From NCBI RefSeq assembly GCF_008330945.1, contig NZ_CP043489.1:3483501-3547500 (forward strand): a stretch of DNA of 64,000 nucleotides. Direction: 5' to 3'. Origin of the DNA: Labrys sp. KNU-23 (GTDB taxonomy: Bacteria; Pseudomonadota; Alphaproteobacteria; Rhizobiales; Labraceae). Under the pieces are notes generated by a model. That model was not told the origin of the DNA. It saw only the letters and a program-made list of their open reading frames with translations, and made no database searches. The position numbers were made by a program, and so were the translations under genes. The number at the start of each line of letters is the position of its first letter. Position 1 is the stretch's first letter. Below are positions 8,434-17,910 of the stretch, one piece after another.

Positions 8434-9857
8434 TGTCGTCATTGGAACGAGGTCTGGAACTGGGGGCTGGGCGCGAGCGGGCTACCGGTTCCGGCTGGGC
8501 CCTGGCCCTGTTGGCCTTTGCCCAGCTCATCATCTCGCTGGACCTGAACATCGTCTTCGTCGCCTTGCCGGAGATTGGTGTCGGGGTCGGCTTTTCCGGC
8601 CAGACCCTGCAATGGGTGGTCAGCGCCTATACGGTGTTCTGCGGCGGCTTCCTGCTGTTCGGCGGTCGTGCGGCCGATCTCATCGGCCAGCGGCGCGTTT
8701 TCGTCTTCGCGCTGGCACTCTATGCATTGTCCTCGCTGGCGGGCGGGCTTGCCGGTTCGCCGGCCGTCATCATCGCGGCGCGCGCAATCCAGGGCATCGG
8801 CGGTGCCTTCCTGTTTCCGGCAACCCTGTCTCTGGTGAACCGCCTTTTTGCGGAGGGGCCGGAACGCAACCGCGCCTTGGCGGTCTGGGGCGGTGCGGGC
8901 GCCAGCGGCCTCACCATCGGCTCGCTGGCCGGCGGCTTCCTGACCGCCGCCTTCGGCTGGCCGGCGGTGTTCTATGTCAATGTGGTCCTCGCCGCTCTTG
9001 CCATCCCGGCAACCTTTTTCGTGATCCCGCGCGACCCGGAGCGGCGCGAACGTCGGCGCTTCGACCTGCCCGGCGCCATTACCGTGACGATGGGTGCGAC
9101 GCTGCTGGTCTTCACGCTGGTGCAGGGCCCCGACTATGGCTGGACCGCGCCGAGCATCCTGGCGAGCGCGGTGCTGGCCGCCTTCTTTCTGCTGGCCTTC
9201 GCCCTGATCGAGGCGCGCAGCCGCGATCCCCTGATGCCGCTGCGCCTGTTCCGCAATGCCAGCCTGGTGGCGGGCATGACGATTACCTTCCTCTATATGG
9301 CAACCTTCGGGGCATTGCCCTATTTCCTCACCGTACTGTTCCAGAACGTGCACGGCTTTTCGGCGCTCGAAACCGGCCTTGCCTTCCTGGTGCCTTCACT
9401 GGCGATCGCGGCCGGAACGCAGTTCGGCGAGCGCCTGGCGACGCGGATCGCCACGCGTCCCACCCTGATCTGGGGCATGCTGGTCGGGGCCGTCGGCACA
9501 GCGCTGATGGTGCCGGGCGCGAGCATCGGGGCAGGCTATCTGGCGATCGTTCCAGGCGTGATCGTCTCGGGGGTGGGACAAGGCATCGTCTGGACCGCCA
9601 TGTGGATCGCCGCGGCCTCGGGCGTCCACCATGACGAACAGGGCGTCGCCTCGGGCATGGCCTCGACGACGCTCAATCTCGGCAATGCCGTCGGCCTCGC
9701 CATCCTGATCGCCATCGCCAACCGCCATGTCGGCGGTCTTTCGGGCGAGGCGCTGAGAGGCGCGATGGCCGAGGGGGCGCAACTCGCCTTCTGGCTTGCC
9801 GCCACCGGCATCCTGGTAAGCCTGTTGGCGACGGTTGCCGTGCCGCGCCGGCGCTAA
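8433..9857 (+). CDS. MFS drug exporter, DHA2 (EmrB/QacA-like, 14 TM)
   Basis: A 474-residue major facilitator protein with about fourteen hydrophobic segments. Motif A appears as GGRAADLIGQRR after TM2, motif C-like glycine-rich stretches (GASGLTIGSLAGG) in TM5, and an LDLNIVFVALPEI first-helix pattern typical of DHA2 proton antiporters that export drugs or metabolites. I prefer ATG 8433, which has GGAG at 8423-8426; ATG 8421 lies inside the palindrome and would add four residues. No EmrA-type partner is adjacent. Confidence 0.88.
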   Translation: MSSLERGLELGAGRERATGSGWALALLAFAQLIISLDLNIVFVALPEIGVGVGFSGQTLQWVVSAYTVFCGGFLLFGGRAADLIGQRRVFVFALALYALSSLAGGLAGSPAVIIAARAIQGIGGAFLFPATLSLVNRLFAEGPERNRALAVWGGAGASGLTIGSLAGGFLTAAFGWPAVFYVNVVLAALAIPATFFVIPRDPERRERRRFDLPGAITVTMGATLLVFTLVQGPDYGWTAPSILASAVLAAFFLLAFALIEARSRDPLMPLRLFRNASLVAGMTITFLYMATFGALPYFLTVLFQNVHGFSALETGLAFLVPSLAIAAGTQFGERLATRIATRPTLIWGMLVGAVGTALMVPGASIGAGYLAIVPGVIVSGVGQGIVWTAMWIAAASGVHHDEQGVASGMASTTLNLGNAVGLAILIAIANRHVGGLSGEALRGAMAEGAQLAFWLAATGILVSLLATVAVPRRR

Positions 9858-9861
9858 CCTT

Positions 9862-9900
9862 CCCGGGATCACCGGCTGAAAGCCGGCGCTCCCGGGATCC
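9862..9900. terminator. Hairpin between convergent MFS and rdgB genes
   Basis: The gap holds CCGGCT-GAA-AGCCGG (9872-9886) flanked by two copies of CCCGGGATC (9862-9870 and 9891-9899). It is suitable as a shared terminator for the two convergent genes, but without a T tract; it may be another dispersed repeat. Confidence 0.45.
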
Positions 9901-10512
9901 TCAATCCTTCAAACAGGCATCCGCCAGCTTCTGGAAGGAACGGGCACGGTGGGAGATGGTGTTCTTCTGCGCTTCCGTCATCTCGGCGAAGGTCTTGTCC
10001 GAGCCGTCGGGCTGGAACATCGGATCATAGCCATGGCCATGGCCACCGCGGGTGGGCCAGACCAGCGTGCCCTCGGCCCGCCCCTCGAAGGTTTCGGAAT
10101 GGCCGTCGGGCCAGACCACGGTGAGGACGGAGACGAAGCTGCCGCGCCGCCGGGCCGGCTCGGTGGCTCCGACGGCGAGGAGTTCGTCCTGGGCCTTCTG
10201 CATGGCGACGTCCCAGTCGCGGGTCGGACCGGACCAGTCGGCAGTATAGACGCCCGGTGCACCGTCCAGGGCCTCGATGCACAAGCCTGAATCGTCGGCG
10301 ATGGCCGGCAGGCCGGTGGCCTCCAGGGCGGCGAGCGCCTTGATGCGGGCATTCTCGACGAAGGTCGTGCCGGTTTCGTCCGGCACGGGCAGGCCGAGCT
10401 GGCCGACGGAGACGACATCCACGCCATAAGGCGCCATCAAGGCCTTGAACTCGGAGAGCTTGCCGTTGTTGTGCGTGGCAAGCACCAGCTTTCCGGTGAG
10501 GCGGCGGCCCAT
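9901..10512 (-). CDS. rdgB: XTP/dITP (non-canonical purine NTP) pyrophosphatase
   Basis: A 203-residue Ham1/RdgB protein that hydrolyses ITP, dITP and XTP to monophosphates and so keeps inosine and xanthine out of DNA and RNA. The THNNGKLSEF nucleotide-binding start, IADDSGL, GAPGVYTADWSG and the C-terminal SHRARSFQKL are all present. The ATG at 10512 overlaps the rph stop by one base (TAATG). The rph-rdgB pair is a normal alphaproteobacterial arrangement. Confidence 0.95.
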   Translation of the reverse strand: MGRRLTGKLVLATHNNGKLSEFKALMAPYGVDVVSVGQLGLPVPDETGTTFVENARIKALAALEATGLPAIADDSGLCIEALDGAPGVYTADWSGPTRDWDVAMQKAQDELLAVGATEPARRRGSFVSVLTVVWPDGHSETFEGRAEGTLVWPTRGGHGHGYDPMFQPDGSDKTFAEMTEAQKNTISHRARSFQKLADACLKD

Positions 10513-11225
10513 TACACCACCGCCTGCTTCTGCAGTTCGACCAGTTCGCCGATGCCCTTGCGGGCCAGGGCCAGCATTTCCAGGAACTGCTCCTGGCTGA
10601 AGGGCGCACCTTCGGCGGTACCCTGGATCTCGACAAGGCCGCCTGATCCCGTCATCACGAAATTGGCGTCGGTCATCGCCTCCGAATCCTCGGCATAGTC
10701 GAGATCGAGCACGGCCACGCCCTTCGAGATGCCGCAGGAGATCGCGGCGACATGGTCCTTGATCGGGCTGACGGCGAGCATCTTGCGCTCCACCATCCAC
10801 TTCACGCATTCCTGCAAAGCGACGAAGCCGCCGGTGATCGAGGCGGTACGGGTGCCGCCATCGGCCTGCAGCACGTCGCAATCGATGGTGATCTGCTTTT
10901 CGCCCAAGCGCACCAGATCGACCACGGCGCGCAGCGAGCGGCCGACCAGGCGCTGGATCTCCTGGGTGCGGCCGGATGGCTTGCCCGAAGTAGATTCGCG
11001 GCGCGTGCGCTCATGCGTGGCGCGCGGCAGCATGGCGTACTCGGCGGTGACCCAACCCTTGCCGGTGCCGCGCAGCCAGGACGGCGGCTTCTCTTCGAGG
11101 CTGGCAGTGCAGAGCACATGGGTCTCGCCGAATTTGATCAGGCAGGAGCCTTCGGCATAACGGGCGACGTTGCGCTCGATCGAAACTGGGCGCAGCTCGT
11201 CGGAAGCGCGGCGGGAAGGACGCAT
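10512..11225 (-). CDS. rph: Ribonuclease PH
   Basis: A 237-residue phosphorolytic 3'-5' exoribonuclease that trims tRNA 3' ends. It starts with the conserved MRPSRRASDELRP, and the GTRTASITGG and DLDYAEDS phosphate/metal-site segments are intact. I chose ATG 11225, preceded by GGAG at a 6-base spacing, over TTG 11237. In many Alphaproteobacteria hrcA lies divergent to rph; here that position is occupied by a non-coding gap followed by mdh. Confidence 0.95.
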   Translation of the reverse strand: MRPSRRASDELRPVSIERNVARYAEGSCLIKFGETHVLCTASLEEKPPSWLRGTGKGWVTAEYAMLPRATHERTRRESTSGKPSGRTQEIQRLVGRSLRAVVDLVRLGEKQITIDCDVLQADGGTRTASITGGFVALQECVKWMVERKMLAVSPIKDHVAAISCGISKGVAVLDLDYAEDSEAMTDANFVMTGSGGLVEIQGTAEGAPFSQEQFLEMLALARKGIGELVELQKQAVV

Positions 11226-11662
11226 CGGATTCTCCAAATTTCTGGCCGCCTTGTAGCCCGGTCGGGGCCGCCTGTCACGGTACCGTGCATATTGCGTGGC
11301 ACTGAAAGAAGGTAGGCAGAGGTCGGGACGCTGCTGGGACCGCCCTCTCGGAACACGGGCATCCTACCTGGATGGGTAGGGCAGTGGATTCAGAGGAAAA
11401 TCTCATGAACCATGTTACATGTTACAAAATATGAAATATGTAACCTCGATTTTTGGTCTGAATCTTGTCTGGAGGGGAATGTGGCCCTATCTATCATCTC
11501 ATTGATCGGAAAGAGTTATTCAATCATGGCTTGCATCTTGGGAGCGCGGGGTGCCGGGCATTTCAACCTGGGATCGCCTGTCGCTTGAACCCCGCTTCCA
11601 AAGGGGCTATCGGAGGGAGGAACGAAACTCACCTTTGGCTACAATCTCAGGGACATTACGTT
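11226..11662. other. 437-bp intergenic region before mdh
   Basis: No convincing gene is seen. The centre is AT-rich with repeated GTTAC elements (see the separate entry), and an open frame running into mdh from 11465 has no family resemblance. It probably carries the promoter and leader of the mdh-suc block and the rph promoter. Confidence 0.6.
11412..11444. promoter_or_regulatory. GTTAC direct and inverted repeats upstream of mdh
   Basis: ATGTTAC occurs twice in tandem (11412-11418 and 11419-11425), and GTTACAT (11414-11420) has an inverted partner ATGTAAC at 11438-11444. A cluster of this kind about 220 bp before mdh suggests a regulator binding region; the protein is unknown. Confidence 0.4.
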
Positions 11663-12625
11663 ATGGCACGTAGCAAGATCGCTCTCATCGGGGCGGGACA
11701 GATCGGTGGTACGCTGGCTCTTCTGGCCGGTCTGAAGGAACTGGGCGATATCGTGCTCTTCGACGTGATGGAAGGCGTGCCGCAGGGCAAGGCCCTCGAC
11801 ATCGCCGAGGCCGCTCCGGTCGACGGCTTCGACGTCAAGCTCGCCGGTACCCAGAGCTACGAAGGCATCAAGGGCGCCGATGTGGTGATCGTCACCGCCG
11901 GCGTGCCGCGTAAGCCCGGCATGAGCCGCGACGATCTCCTCACCATCAACCTCAAGGTGATGGAGCAGGTCGGCGCCGGTATCGCCAAATATGCCCCGGA
12001 CGCCTTTGTCATCTGCATCACCAACCCGCTCGACGCCATGGTCTGGGCGCTGCAGAAGTCCTGCGGCCTGCCGGCCAACAAGGTCGTCGGCATGGCCGGC
12101 GTGCTCGACTCCTCGCGCTTCCGCCACTTCCTGGCCGACGAGTTCAACGTCTCGGTGGAAGACGTCACTGCCTTCGTGCTCGGCGGTCATGGCGACACCA
12201 TGGTTCCTTCGGTGCGCTACTCCACGGTGGCCGGCATTCCGCTGCCGGATCTCATCAAGATGGGCTGGATCACGCAGGAGCGTCTCGCCGAGATCGTGCA
12301 GCGCACCCGTGACGGCGGCGCCGAGATCGTCAACTTGCTGAAGACCGGCTCGGCCTTCTATGCGCCGGCCGCTTCGGCCATCGTGATGGCCGAGAGCTAT
12401 CTCAAGGACAAGAAGCGCGTGCTGCCCTGCGCCGCGCATCTCACCGGCCAGTATGGTGTCAAGGATCTCTATGTCGGCGTGCCCGTCGTCCTCGGCGCCG
12501 GCGGTGTCGAGCGCATCGTCGAGATCCAGCTCGACAAGGAAGAGCGTGCCGGTTTCGAGAAGTCGGTCAATGCGGTGAAGACCCTGGTCGACGCCTGCAA
12601 GGCCATCGCTCCCTCGCTCGCCTGA
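11663..12625 (+). CDS. mdh: Malate dehydrogenase (LDH-like type)
   Basis: A 320-residue NAD-dependent enzyme converting malate to oxaloacetate. The Rossmann loop GAGQIGG begins at residue 10, the substrate-binding Arg segment VPRKPGMSRDDL follows, and the catalytic His lies in GGHGDTMV. It is the short alphaproteobacterial type related to lactate dehydrogenase. ATG 11663 gives the usual start; an upstream in-frame extension to 11465 is not family-like. It heads the TCA block with sucC 99 bp downstream. Confidence 0.96.
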   Translation: MARSKIALIGAGQIGGTLALLAGLKELGDIVLFDVMEGVPQGKALDIAEAAPVDGFDVKLAGTQSYEGIKGADVVIVTAGVPRKPGMSRDDLLTINLKVMEQVGAGIAKYAPDAFVICITNPLDAMVWALQKSCGLPANKVVGMAGVLDSSRFRHFLADEFNVSVEDVTAFVLGGHGDTMVPSVRYSTVAGIPLPDLIKMGWITQERLAEIVQRTRDGGAEIVNLLKTGSAFYAPAASAIVMAESYLKDKKRVLPCAAHLTGQYGVKDLYVGVPVVLGAGGVERIVEIQLDKEERAGFEKSVNAVKTLVDACKAIAPSLA

Positions 12626-12630
12626 TCTCA

Positions 12631-12710
12631 AGAGCAAAGCGCATTCGAACGACAACGCGTCTTCGGGATCTGAGGCGGTTTCATCAGATCCCAAAGCGCT
12701 TTAGCCAATC
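12631..12710. repeat. Two-hairpin dispersed element (family 1), copy 1
   Basis: AGAGCAAAGCGC begins the element, followed by an ACGCGTCTT module and a hairpin GGGATCTGA...TCAGATCCC (9-bp perfect stem). In other copies the same stem position reads TTTGCGATTC/GAATCGCAAA, so the pairing is kept with different bases. The end AAGCGCTTTAGCCAATC lies directly before the sucC ribosome binding site (GGAG 12712-12715). Confidence 0.65.
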
Positions 12711-12724
12711 TGGAGCTACTGGCC

Positions 12725-13924
12725 ATGAACATTCATGAATACCAGGCGAAGGCGGTCCTGAAGGAATTCGGCCTGCCCGTATCGAAGGGCGTCCCTGCCC
12801 TGACGGTCGAGGAAGCGGTGAAGGGGGCCAAGGAGCTTCCTGGTCCGCTTTACGTGGTGAAGTCGCAGATCCATGCCGGCGGCCGCGGCAAGGGCAAGTT
12901 CAAGGAACTGGCTGCCGATGCCAAGGGCGGGGTGCGCCTTGCCAAGTCGATCGAGGACGTGCGCGCCAGCGCCGAGGAGATGCTGGGCAACACGCTGGTG
13001 ACGGTGCAGACCGGGCCGGCCGGCAAGCAGGTCAACCGCCTCTATATCGAGGACGGCTCCGACATCGAGAAGGAGTTCTACCTCTCGGTGCTGGTCGACC
13101 GCGAGACCAGCCGGGTCGCCTTCGTGGTCTCCACCGAGGGCGGCATGGACATCGAGAAGGTGGCGCATGAGACGCCGGAGAAGATCGTGACCTTCTCGGT
13201 CGATCCGGCCACCGGGGTGATGGCCCATCACGGCCTGGCGGTGGCCAAGGCCCTCGGGCTTTCGGGAGACCTGGCCAAGCAGGCGGTGAGCCTGACCACC
13301 AAGCTCTACACCGCCTTCGTGGCCAAGGACATGGCGCTCCTGGAGATCAATCCCCTGATCGTCACCAAGGACGGCCAGCTCAAATGCCTGGACGCCAAGA
13401 TGGGCTTTGATGCCAACGCCCTCTACCGCCATCCCGACATCGTGGCGCTGCGCGACGAGAGCGAGGAGGATCCCAAGGAGATCGAGGCCTCGCGCTACGA
13501 CCTCAGCTACATCGCCCTCGACGGTTCGATCGGCTGCATGGTGAACGGGGCGGGCCTGGCCATGGCCACGCTCGACATCATCAAGCTCTATGGCGAGGAG
13601 CCGGCCAACTTCCTGGATGTCGGCGGCGGCGCCACCAAGGAGAAGGTGACGGCAGCCTTCAAGATCATCACGGCCGATCCGAAGGTGAAGGGCATCCTGG
13701 TCAACATCTTCGGCGGCATCATGAAATGCGACGTCATCGCCGAGGGCGTGATCGCCGCGGTGCAGGAAGTCGGCCTGAAGATCCCGCTGGTGGTGCGGCT
13801 GGAAGGCACCAATGTCGAGCTGGGCAAGCAGATCATCCGCGAGTCCGGCCTCAACGTGATCGCCGCCGACGACCTCGACGACGCCGCCCAGAAGATTGTC
13901 AAAGCCGTGCGGGAAGCCAAGTAA
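12725..13924 (+). CDS. sucC: Succinyl-CoA synthetase beta subunit (ADP/GDP-forming)
   Basis: A 399-residue ATP-grasp subunit that binds nucleotide and, with SucD, makes ATP or GTP from succinyl-CoA. MNIHEYQAK is the standard start, KSQIHAGGRGK is the nucleotide-binding stretch, and FLDVGGGATKEKV and VNIFGGIMKCD are in the C-terminal ligase domain. Its stop overlaps the sucD start by one base (TAATG), so the two subunits are translationally coupled. Confidence 0.97.
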   Translation: MNIHEYQAKAVLKEFGLPVSKGVPALTVEEAVKGAKELPGPLYVVKSQIHAGGRGKGKFKELAADAKGGVRLAKSIEDVRASAEEMLGNTLVTVQTGPAGKQVNRLYIEDGSDIEKEFYLSVLVDRETSRVAFVVSTEGGMDIEKVAHETPEKIVTFSVDPATGVMAHHGLAVAKALGLSGDLAKQAVSLTTKLYTAFVAKDMALLEINPLIVTKDGQLKCLDAKMGFDANALYRHPDIVALRDESEEDPKEIEASRYDLSYIALDGSIGCMVNGAGLAMATLDIIKLYGEEPANFLDVGGGATKEKVTAAFKIITADPKVKGILVNIFGGIMKCDVIAEGVIAAVQEVGLKIPLVVRLEGTNVELGKQIIRESGLNVIAADDLDDAAQKIVKAVREAK

Positions 13925-14808
13925 TGTCGATCCTGATCAACAAGCAAACCCGAGTGATCTGCCAGGGCTTCACTGGCAAGAACGGCACCTTCCATTCCGA
14001 GCAGGCGCTCAAATATGGCACGCAGCTGGTGGGGGGCACCTCGCCGGGCAAGGGCGGCTCGCAGCATCTGGGCCTGCCGGTGTTCGACACCGTGGCCGAG
14101 GCGCGCCATGTCACCAAGGCCGATGCCAGCGTGATCTATGTGCCGCCGCCGGGTGCGGCCGATGCGATCTGCGAGGCGATCGATGCGGAGATCCCGCTGA
14201 TCGTGTGCATCACCGAGGGCATTCCGGTCACGGACATGATCAAGGTGAAGCGGGCGCTGTCGGGCTCGAAGTCGCGCCTGATCGGGCCGAACTGCCCGGG
14301 GGTGATGACGGCGGACGAATGCAAGATCGGCATCATGCCGGGCAACATCTTCAGGAAGGGCTCGGTGGGCATCGTGTCGCGCTCGGGCACGCTGACCTAT
14401 GAGGCGGTGTTCCAGACCTCCAATGAGGGGCTGGGGCAGACCACGGCGGTGGGCATTGGCGGTGACCCGGTCAAGGGTACCGAGTTCATCGACGTGCTGG
14501 AGATGTTCCTGGCCGACCCGGACACCCATTCGATCGTGATGATCGGGGAGATCGGCGGTTCGGCCGAGGAGGATGCGGCGCAGTTCCTGGCCGATGAAGC
14601 CAGGCGCGGGCGCAAGAAGCCGACCGTCGGCTTCGTGGCCGGCCGCACCGCCCCGCCCGGGCGGCGCATGGGCCATGCCGGCGCCATCATCTCCGGCGGC
14701 AAGGGCGATGCCGGCTCCAAGATCGCCGCTCTCGAAGCCGCAGGCGTCAGGGTATCCCCATCCCCGGCACGCCTGGGCACCACGCTCACCGAATTGCTGA
14801 AGGGTTGA
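13924..14808 (+). CDS. sucD: Succinyl-CoA synthetase alpha subunit
   Basis: A 294-residue subunit that binds CoA and carries the phosphohistidine. It opens with MSILINKQTRVICQGFTGKNG, and the active-site His lies in GRRMGHAGAIISGG near residue 246. GIVSRSGTLTYE is the second conserved loop. It begins at the ATG overlapping the sucC stop; the open frame extends upstream to 13726 but inside sucC, so that is not the start. Confidence 0.97.
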   Translation: MSILINKQTRVICQGFTGKNGTFHSEQALKYGTQLVGGTSPGKGGSQHLGLPVFDTVAEARHVTKADASVIYVPPPGAADAICEAIDAEIPLIVCITEGIPVTDMIKVKRALSGSKSRLIGPNCPGVMTADECKIGIMPGNIFRKGSVGIVSRSGTLTYEAVFQTSNEGLGQTTAVGIGGDPVKGTEFIDVLEMFLADPDTHSIVMIGEIGGSAEEDAAQFLADEARRGRKKPTVGFVAGRTAPPGRRMGHAGAIISGGKGDAGSKIAALEAAGVRVSPSPARLGTTLTELLKG

Positions 14809-14873
14809 CATCAAGGGGCTGAGATCCGGCTGGGGCCATTGGCCCCGGCCTTCAGAACCGAAGGAACGGGACG

Positions 14874-17822
14874 ATGGATCGTCAAGACGACATGAACCTG
14901 CAAAGTTTCGCCTATGGCGGCGATGCCGAGTATCTCGAAGATCTCTATGCGCGCTACGAGGACAATCCGTCCTCGGTCGACAGCGAGTGGGCGGCCTTCT
15001 TTGCCGGTCTCGCCGACGACAAGGCGATCGTCGAGAAGAATGCGCGCGGTGCAAGCTGGGCCAAGCCCAACTGGCCGATTGCGGCCAATGGTGAAATCGT
15101 CTCGGCCCTCGACAGCAATTGGGGCCAGATCGAGAAGAAGGTCGGCGAGAAGATCAAAGCCAAGGCGGATGCCCAGGGCACGACCGTCTCGTCCGAGACC
15201 ATGCTGCAGGCGACGCGCGACTCGGTGCGCGCCATCATGCTGATCCGTGCCTATCGCATGCGCGGCCACCTCTTCGCCAATCTCGATCCGCTCGGCCTGC
15301 AGGAAGCGCGCGACCACGAGGAACTGCATCCGCAGACCTATGGCTTCTCGGAAGCTGACCTCGATCGCAAGATCTTCATCGACCATGTCCTCGGGCTGGA
15401 ATTCGCGACCATCCGCGAGATCGAGACCATCCTCAAGCGCACCTATTGCTCGACGCTGGGCGTCGAGTTCATGCATGTCTCCGATCCCGCCCAGAAGGCC
15501 TGGATCCAGCAGCGCATCGAAGGAGCGGACAAGGAGATCACCTTCACCCGCGAGGGCAAGCGCGCCATCCTCTCCAAGCTGATCGAGGCCGAGGGCTTCG
15601 AGAAGTTCATCGACGTCAAATATACCGGCACCAAGCGCTTCGGCCTCGACGGTTCGGAATCGGCCATTCCCGCGCTGGAGCAGATCATCAAGCGCGGCGG
15701 CGCGCTCGGTGTGCAGGACATCGTGCTGGGCATGGCCCATCGCGGACGCCTCAACGTGCTCGCCCAGGTGATGGGCAAGCCGCACCGCGCCATCTTCCAC
15801 GAGTTCAAGGGCGGCTCCTATACCCCCGACGACGTGGAAGGCTCGGGTGACGTGAAATACCACCTCGGCGCTTCCTCGGACCGCGAGTTCGATGGCAACA
15901 AGGTGCATTTGTCGCTGACGGCCAATCCCTCGCATCTCGAAATCGTCGACCCGGTGGTGCTCGGCAAGGTCCGCGCCAAGCAGGACCAGCATGGCGACAC
16001 CGATTCGCGCGCCAAGGTGATGCCGCTGCTCATCCATGGCGATGCGGCCTTCGCCGGACAGGGCGTGGTGGCCGAGTGCCTGGGCCTGTCGGGCCTGAAG
16101 GGCCACCGCACCGGCGGCTCGATGCATTTCATCATCAACAACCAGATCGGCTTCACCACCTATCCGCGTTATTCGCGCTCTTCGCCCTATCCTTCCGACG
16201 TGGCGAAGATGATCGAGGCCCCGATCTTCCATGTGAACGGCGATGATCCCGAGGCCGTGGTGTTCGCTGCCAAGGTGGCGACGGAGTTCCGCCAGACCTT
16301 CCACAAGACGGTCGTCATCGACATGTTCTGCTATCGTCGCTTCGGACATAACGAGGGCGACGAGCCGGGCTTCACCCAGCCCCTGATGTATCGCAAGATC
16401 CGCTCGCATCCGGGCGTGGTCGAGCTCTACTCGAACAAGCTGATCGAGACCGGCGTGGTCACCGCCGGCGAAGTCGAGAAGATGAAGGCCGACTGGCGTG
16501 CACGCCTGGAGGCCGAACATGAGGCCGGCCAGGCCTACAAGCCCAACAAGGCCGACTGGCTCGACGGGCAATGGGCGGGGCTGCGGGCCATCGGCGCCAC
16601 CGACGACGATCCGCGTCGGGGCGCTACCGGCGTCGATGCGGCCAAGCTCACCGTCATCGGTGAGGCGCTCGCCAGTGCGCCGGAGGGCTTCCAGGTCCAC
16701 AAGACCATCCAGCGCTTCCTCGATACGCGGCGCAAGATGATCGAGACCGGCGAGGGCATCGACTGGGCGACGGCCGAAGCTCTGGCCTTCGGTACGCTCT
16801 GCGACGAGGGTCATCGCGTGCGCCTGTCAGGCCAGGACTGCGAGCGCGGCACCTTCTCCCAGCGCCATTCGGTGCTGATCGACCAGGAGACGGAGAAGCG
16901 CTACACGCCGCTCAAGAACATCCGCGAGGGCCAGGGCAAATACGAGGTCATCAACTCGATGCTCTCGGAAGAGGCCGTGCTCGGCTTCGAATATGGCTAC
17001 TCGCTGGCCGAGCCCAAGGCGCTGACCCTGTGGGAAGCCCAGTTCGGCGACTTTGCCAACGGCGCACAGGTGGTGTTCGACCAGTTCATCTCCTCGGGCG
17101 AGCGCAAATGGCTGCGCATGTCCGGCCTGGTCTGCCTGCTGCCGCACGGCTATGAAGGGCAGGGCCCCGAGCATTCCTCGGCCCGCCTCGAGCGCTTCCT
17201 GCAGATGTGCGCCGAGGACAACATGCAGGTCGCCAACTGCACGACGCCGGCGAATTATTTCCACATCCTGCGCCGGCAGCTCAAACGCGACATTCGCAAG
17301 CCCTTGATCCTGATGACGCCGAAATCGCTGCTGCGCCACAAGCGCTGCGTGTCGAAGCTCAGCGAAATGGGGGCCGATACCACCTTCCACCGCATCCTGT
17401 GGGACGATGCCCAGTTCGGCAATTCCTCCACCAAGCTGGTGGCGGACGAGAAGATCCGGCGTGTCATCCTGTGCACCGGCAAGGTCTATTACGACCTGCT
17501 CGACGAGCGCGAGAAGCGGGGCATCGACGACATCTATCTGATGCGCGTCGAGCAGCTCTATCCCTTCCCGCTGAAGTCGCTGGCCAATGAATTGTCACGC
17601 TTCCGCAAGGCTGACGTGGTCTGGTGCCAGGAGGAGCCCAAGAACATGGGATCCTGGTCCTTCGTCGAGCCCTATCTGGAATGGGTGCTGGGGCAGGCGG
17701 GCACCAAGGCCAAGCGGGCTGCCTATGCCGGCCGGCCGGCCTCCGCCGCGACCGCGACGGGCCTGATATCCAAGCATCAGGCCCAGCTGCAGGCCTTCAC
17801 CGACGAAGCCCTGACGATCTGA
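14874..17822 (+). CDS. sucA: 2-oxoglutarate dehydrogenase E1 component
   Basis: A 982-residue thiamine-diphosphate enzyme that decarboxylates 2-oxoglutarate and succinylates the SucB lipoyl group. The N-terminal E2-binding segment (FAYGGDAEYLEDLYARYEDN) is followed by the His-rich MAHRGRLNVLAQV loop and the ThDP motif GDAAFAGQGVV...NNQIGFTT; the transketolase-like HGYEGQGPEHSSAR segment comes late. Length and order are normal. It is 65 bp after sucD and 88 bp before sucB. Confidence 0.97.
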   Translation: MDRQDDMNLQSFAYGGDAEYLEDLYARYEDNPSSVDSEWAAFFAGLADDKAIVEKNARGASWAKPNWPIAANGEIVSALDSNWGQIEKKVGEKIKAKADAQGTTVSSETMLQATRDSVRAIMLIRAYRMRGHLFANLDPLGLQEARDHEELHPQTYGFSEADLDRKIFIDHVLGLEFATIREIETILKRTYCSTLGVEFMHVSDPAQKAWIQQRIEGADKEITFTREGKRAILSKLIEAEGFEKFIDVKYTGTKRFGLDGSESAIPALEQIIKRGGALGVQDIVLGMAHRGRLNVLAQVMGKPHRAIFHEFKGGSYTPDDVEGSGDVKYHLGASSDREFDGNKVHLSLTANPSHLEIVDPVVLGKVRAKQDQHGDTDSRAKVMPLLIHGDAAFAGQGVVAECLGLSGLKGHRTGGSMHFIINNQIGFTTYPRYSRSSPYPSDVAKMIEAPIFHVNGDDPEAVVFAAKVATEFRQTFHKTVVIDMFCYRRFGHNEGDEPGFTQPLMYRKIRSHPGVVELYSNKLIETGVVTAGEVEKMKADWRARLEAEHEAGQAYKPNKADWLDGQWAGLRAIGATDDDPRRGATGVDAAKLTVIGEALASAPEGFQVHKTIQRFLDTRRKMIETGEGIDWATAEALAFGTLCDEGHRVRLSGQDCERGTFSQRHSVLIDQETEKRYTPLKNIREGQGKYEVINSMLSEEAVLGFEYGYSLAEPKALTLWEAQFGDFANGAQVVFDQFISSGERKWLRMSGLVCLLPHGYEGQGPEHSSARLERFLQMCAEDNMQVANCTTPANYFHILRRQLKRDIRKPLILMTPKSLLRHKRCVSKLSEMGADTTFHRILWDDAQFGNSSTKLVADEKIRRVILCTGKVYYDLLDEREKRGIDDIYLMRVEQLYPFPLKSLANELSRFRKADVVWCQEEPKNMGSWSFVEPYLEWVLGQAGTKAKRAAYAGRPASAATATGLISKHQAQLQAFTDEALTI

Positions 17823-17910
17823 CGGGCTGACTTCGCACCGGTGGGCGGGACATGCTTCCGCCTGCCGCAACTCCATTGAAAAGAGGGCGCCTGAAGGCGG
17901 GCGTGAAATC

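Noticed and set aside
14811..16814. A 667-codon minus-strand open frame opposite sucA
   Set aside because: Antisense shadow of a well-supported enzyme.
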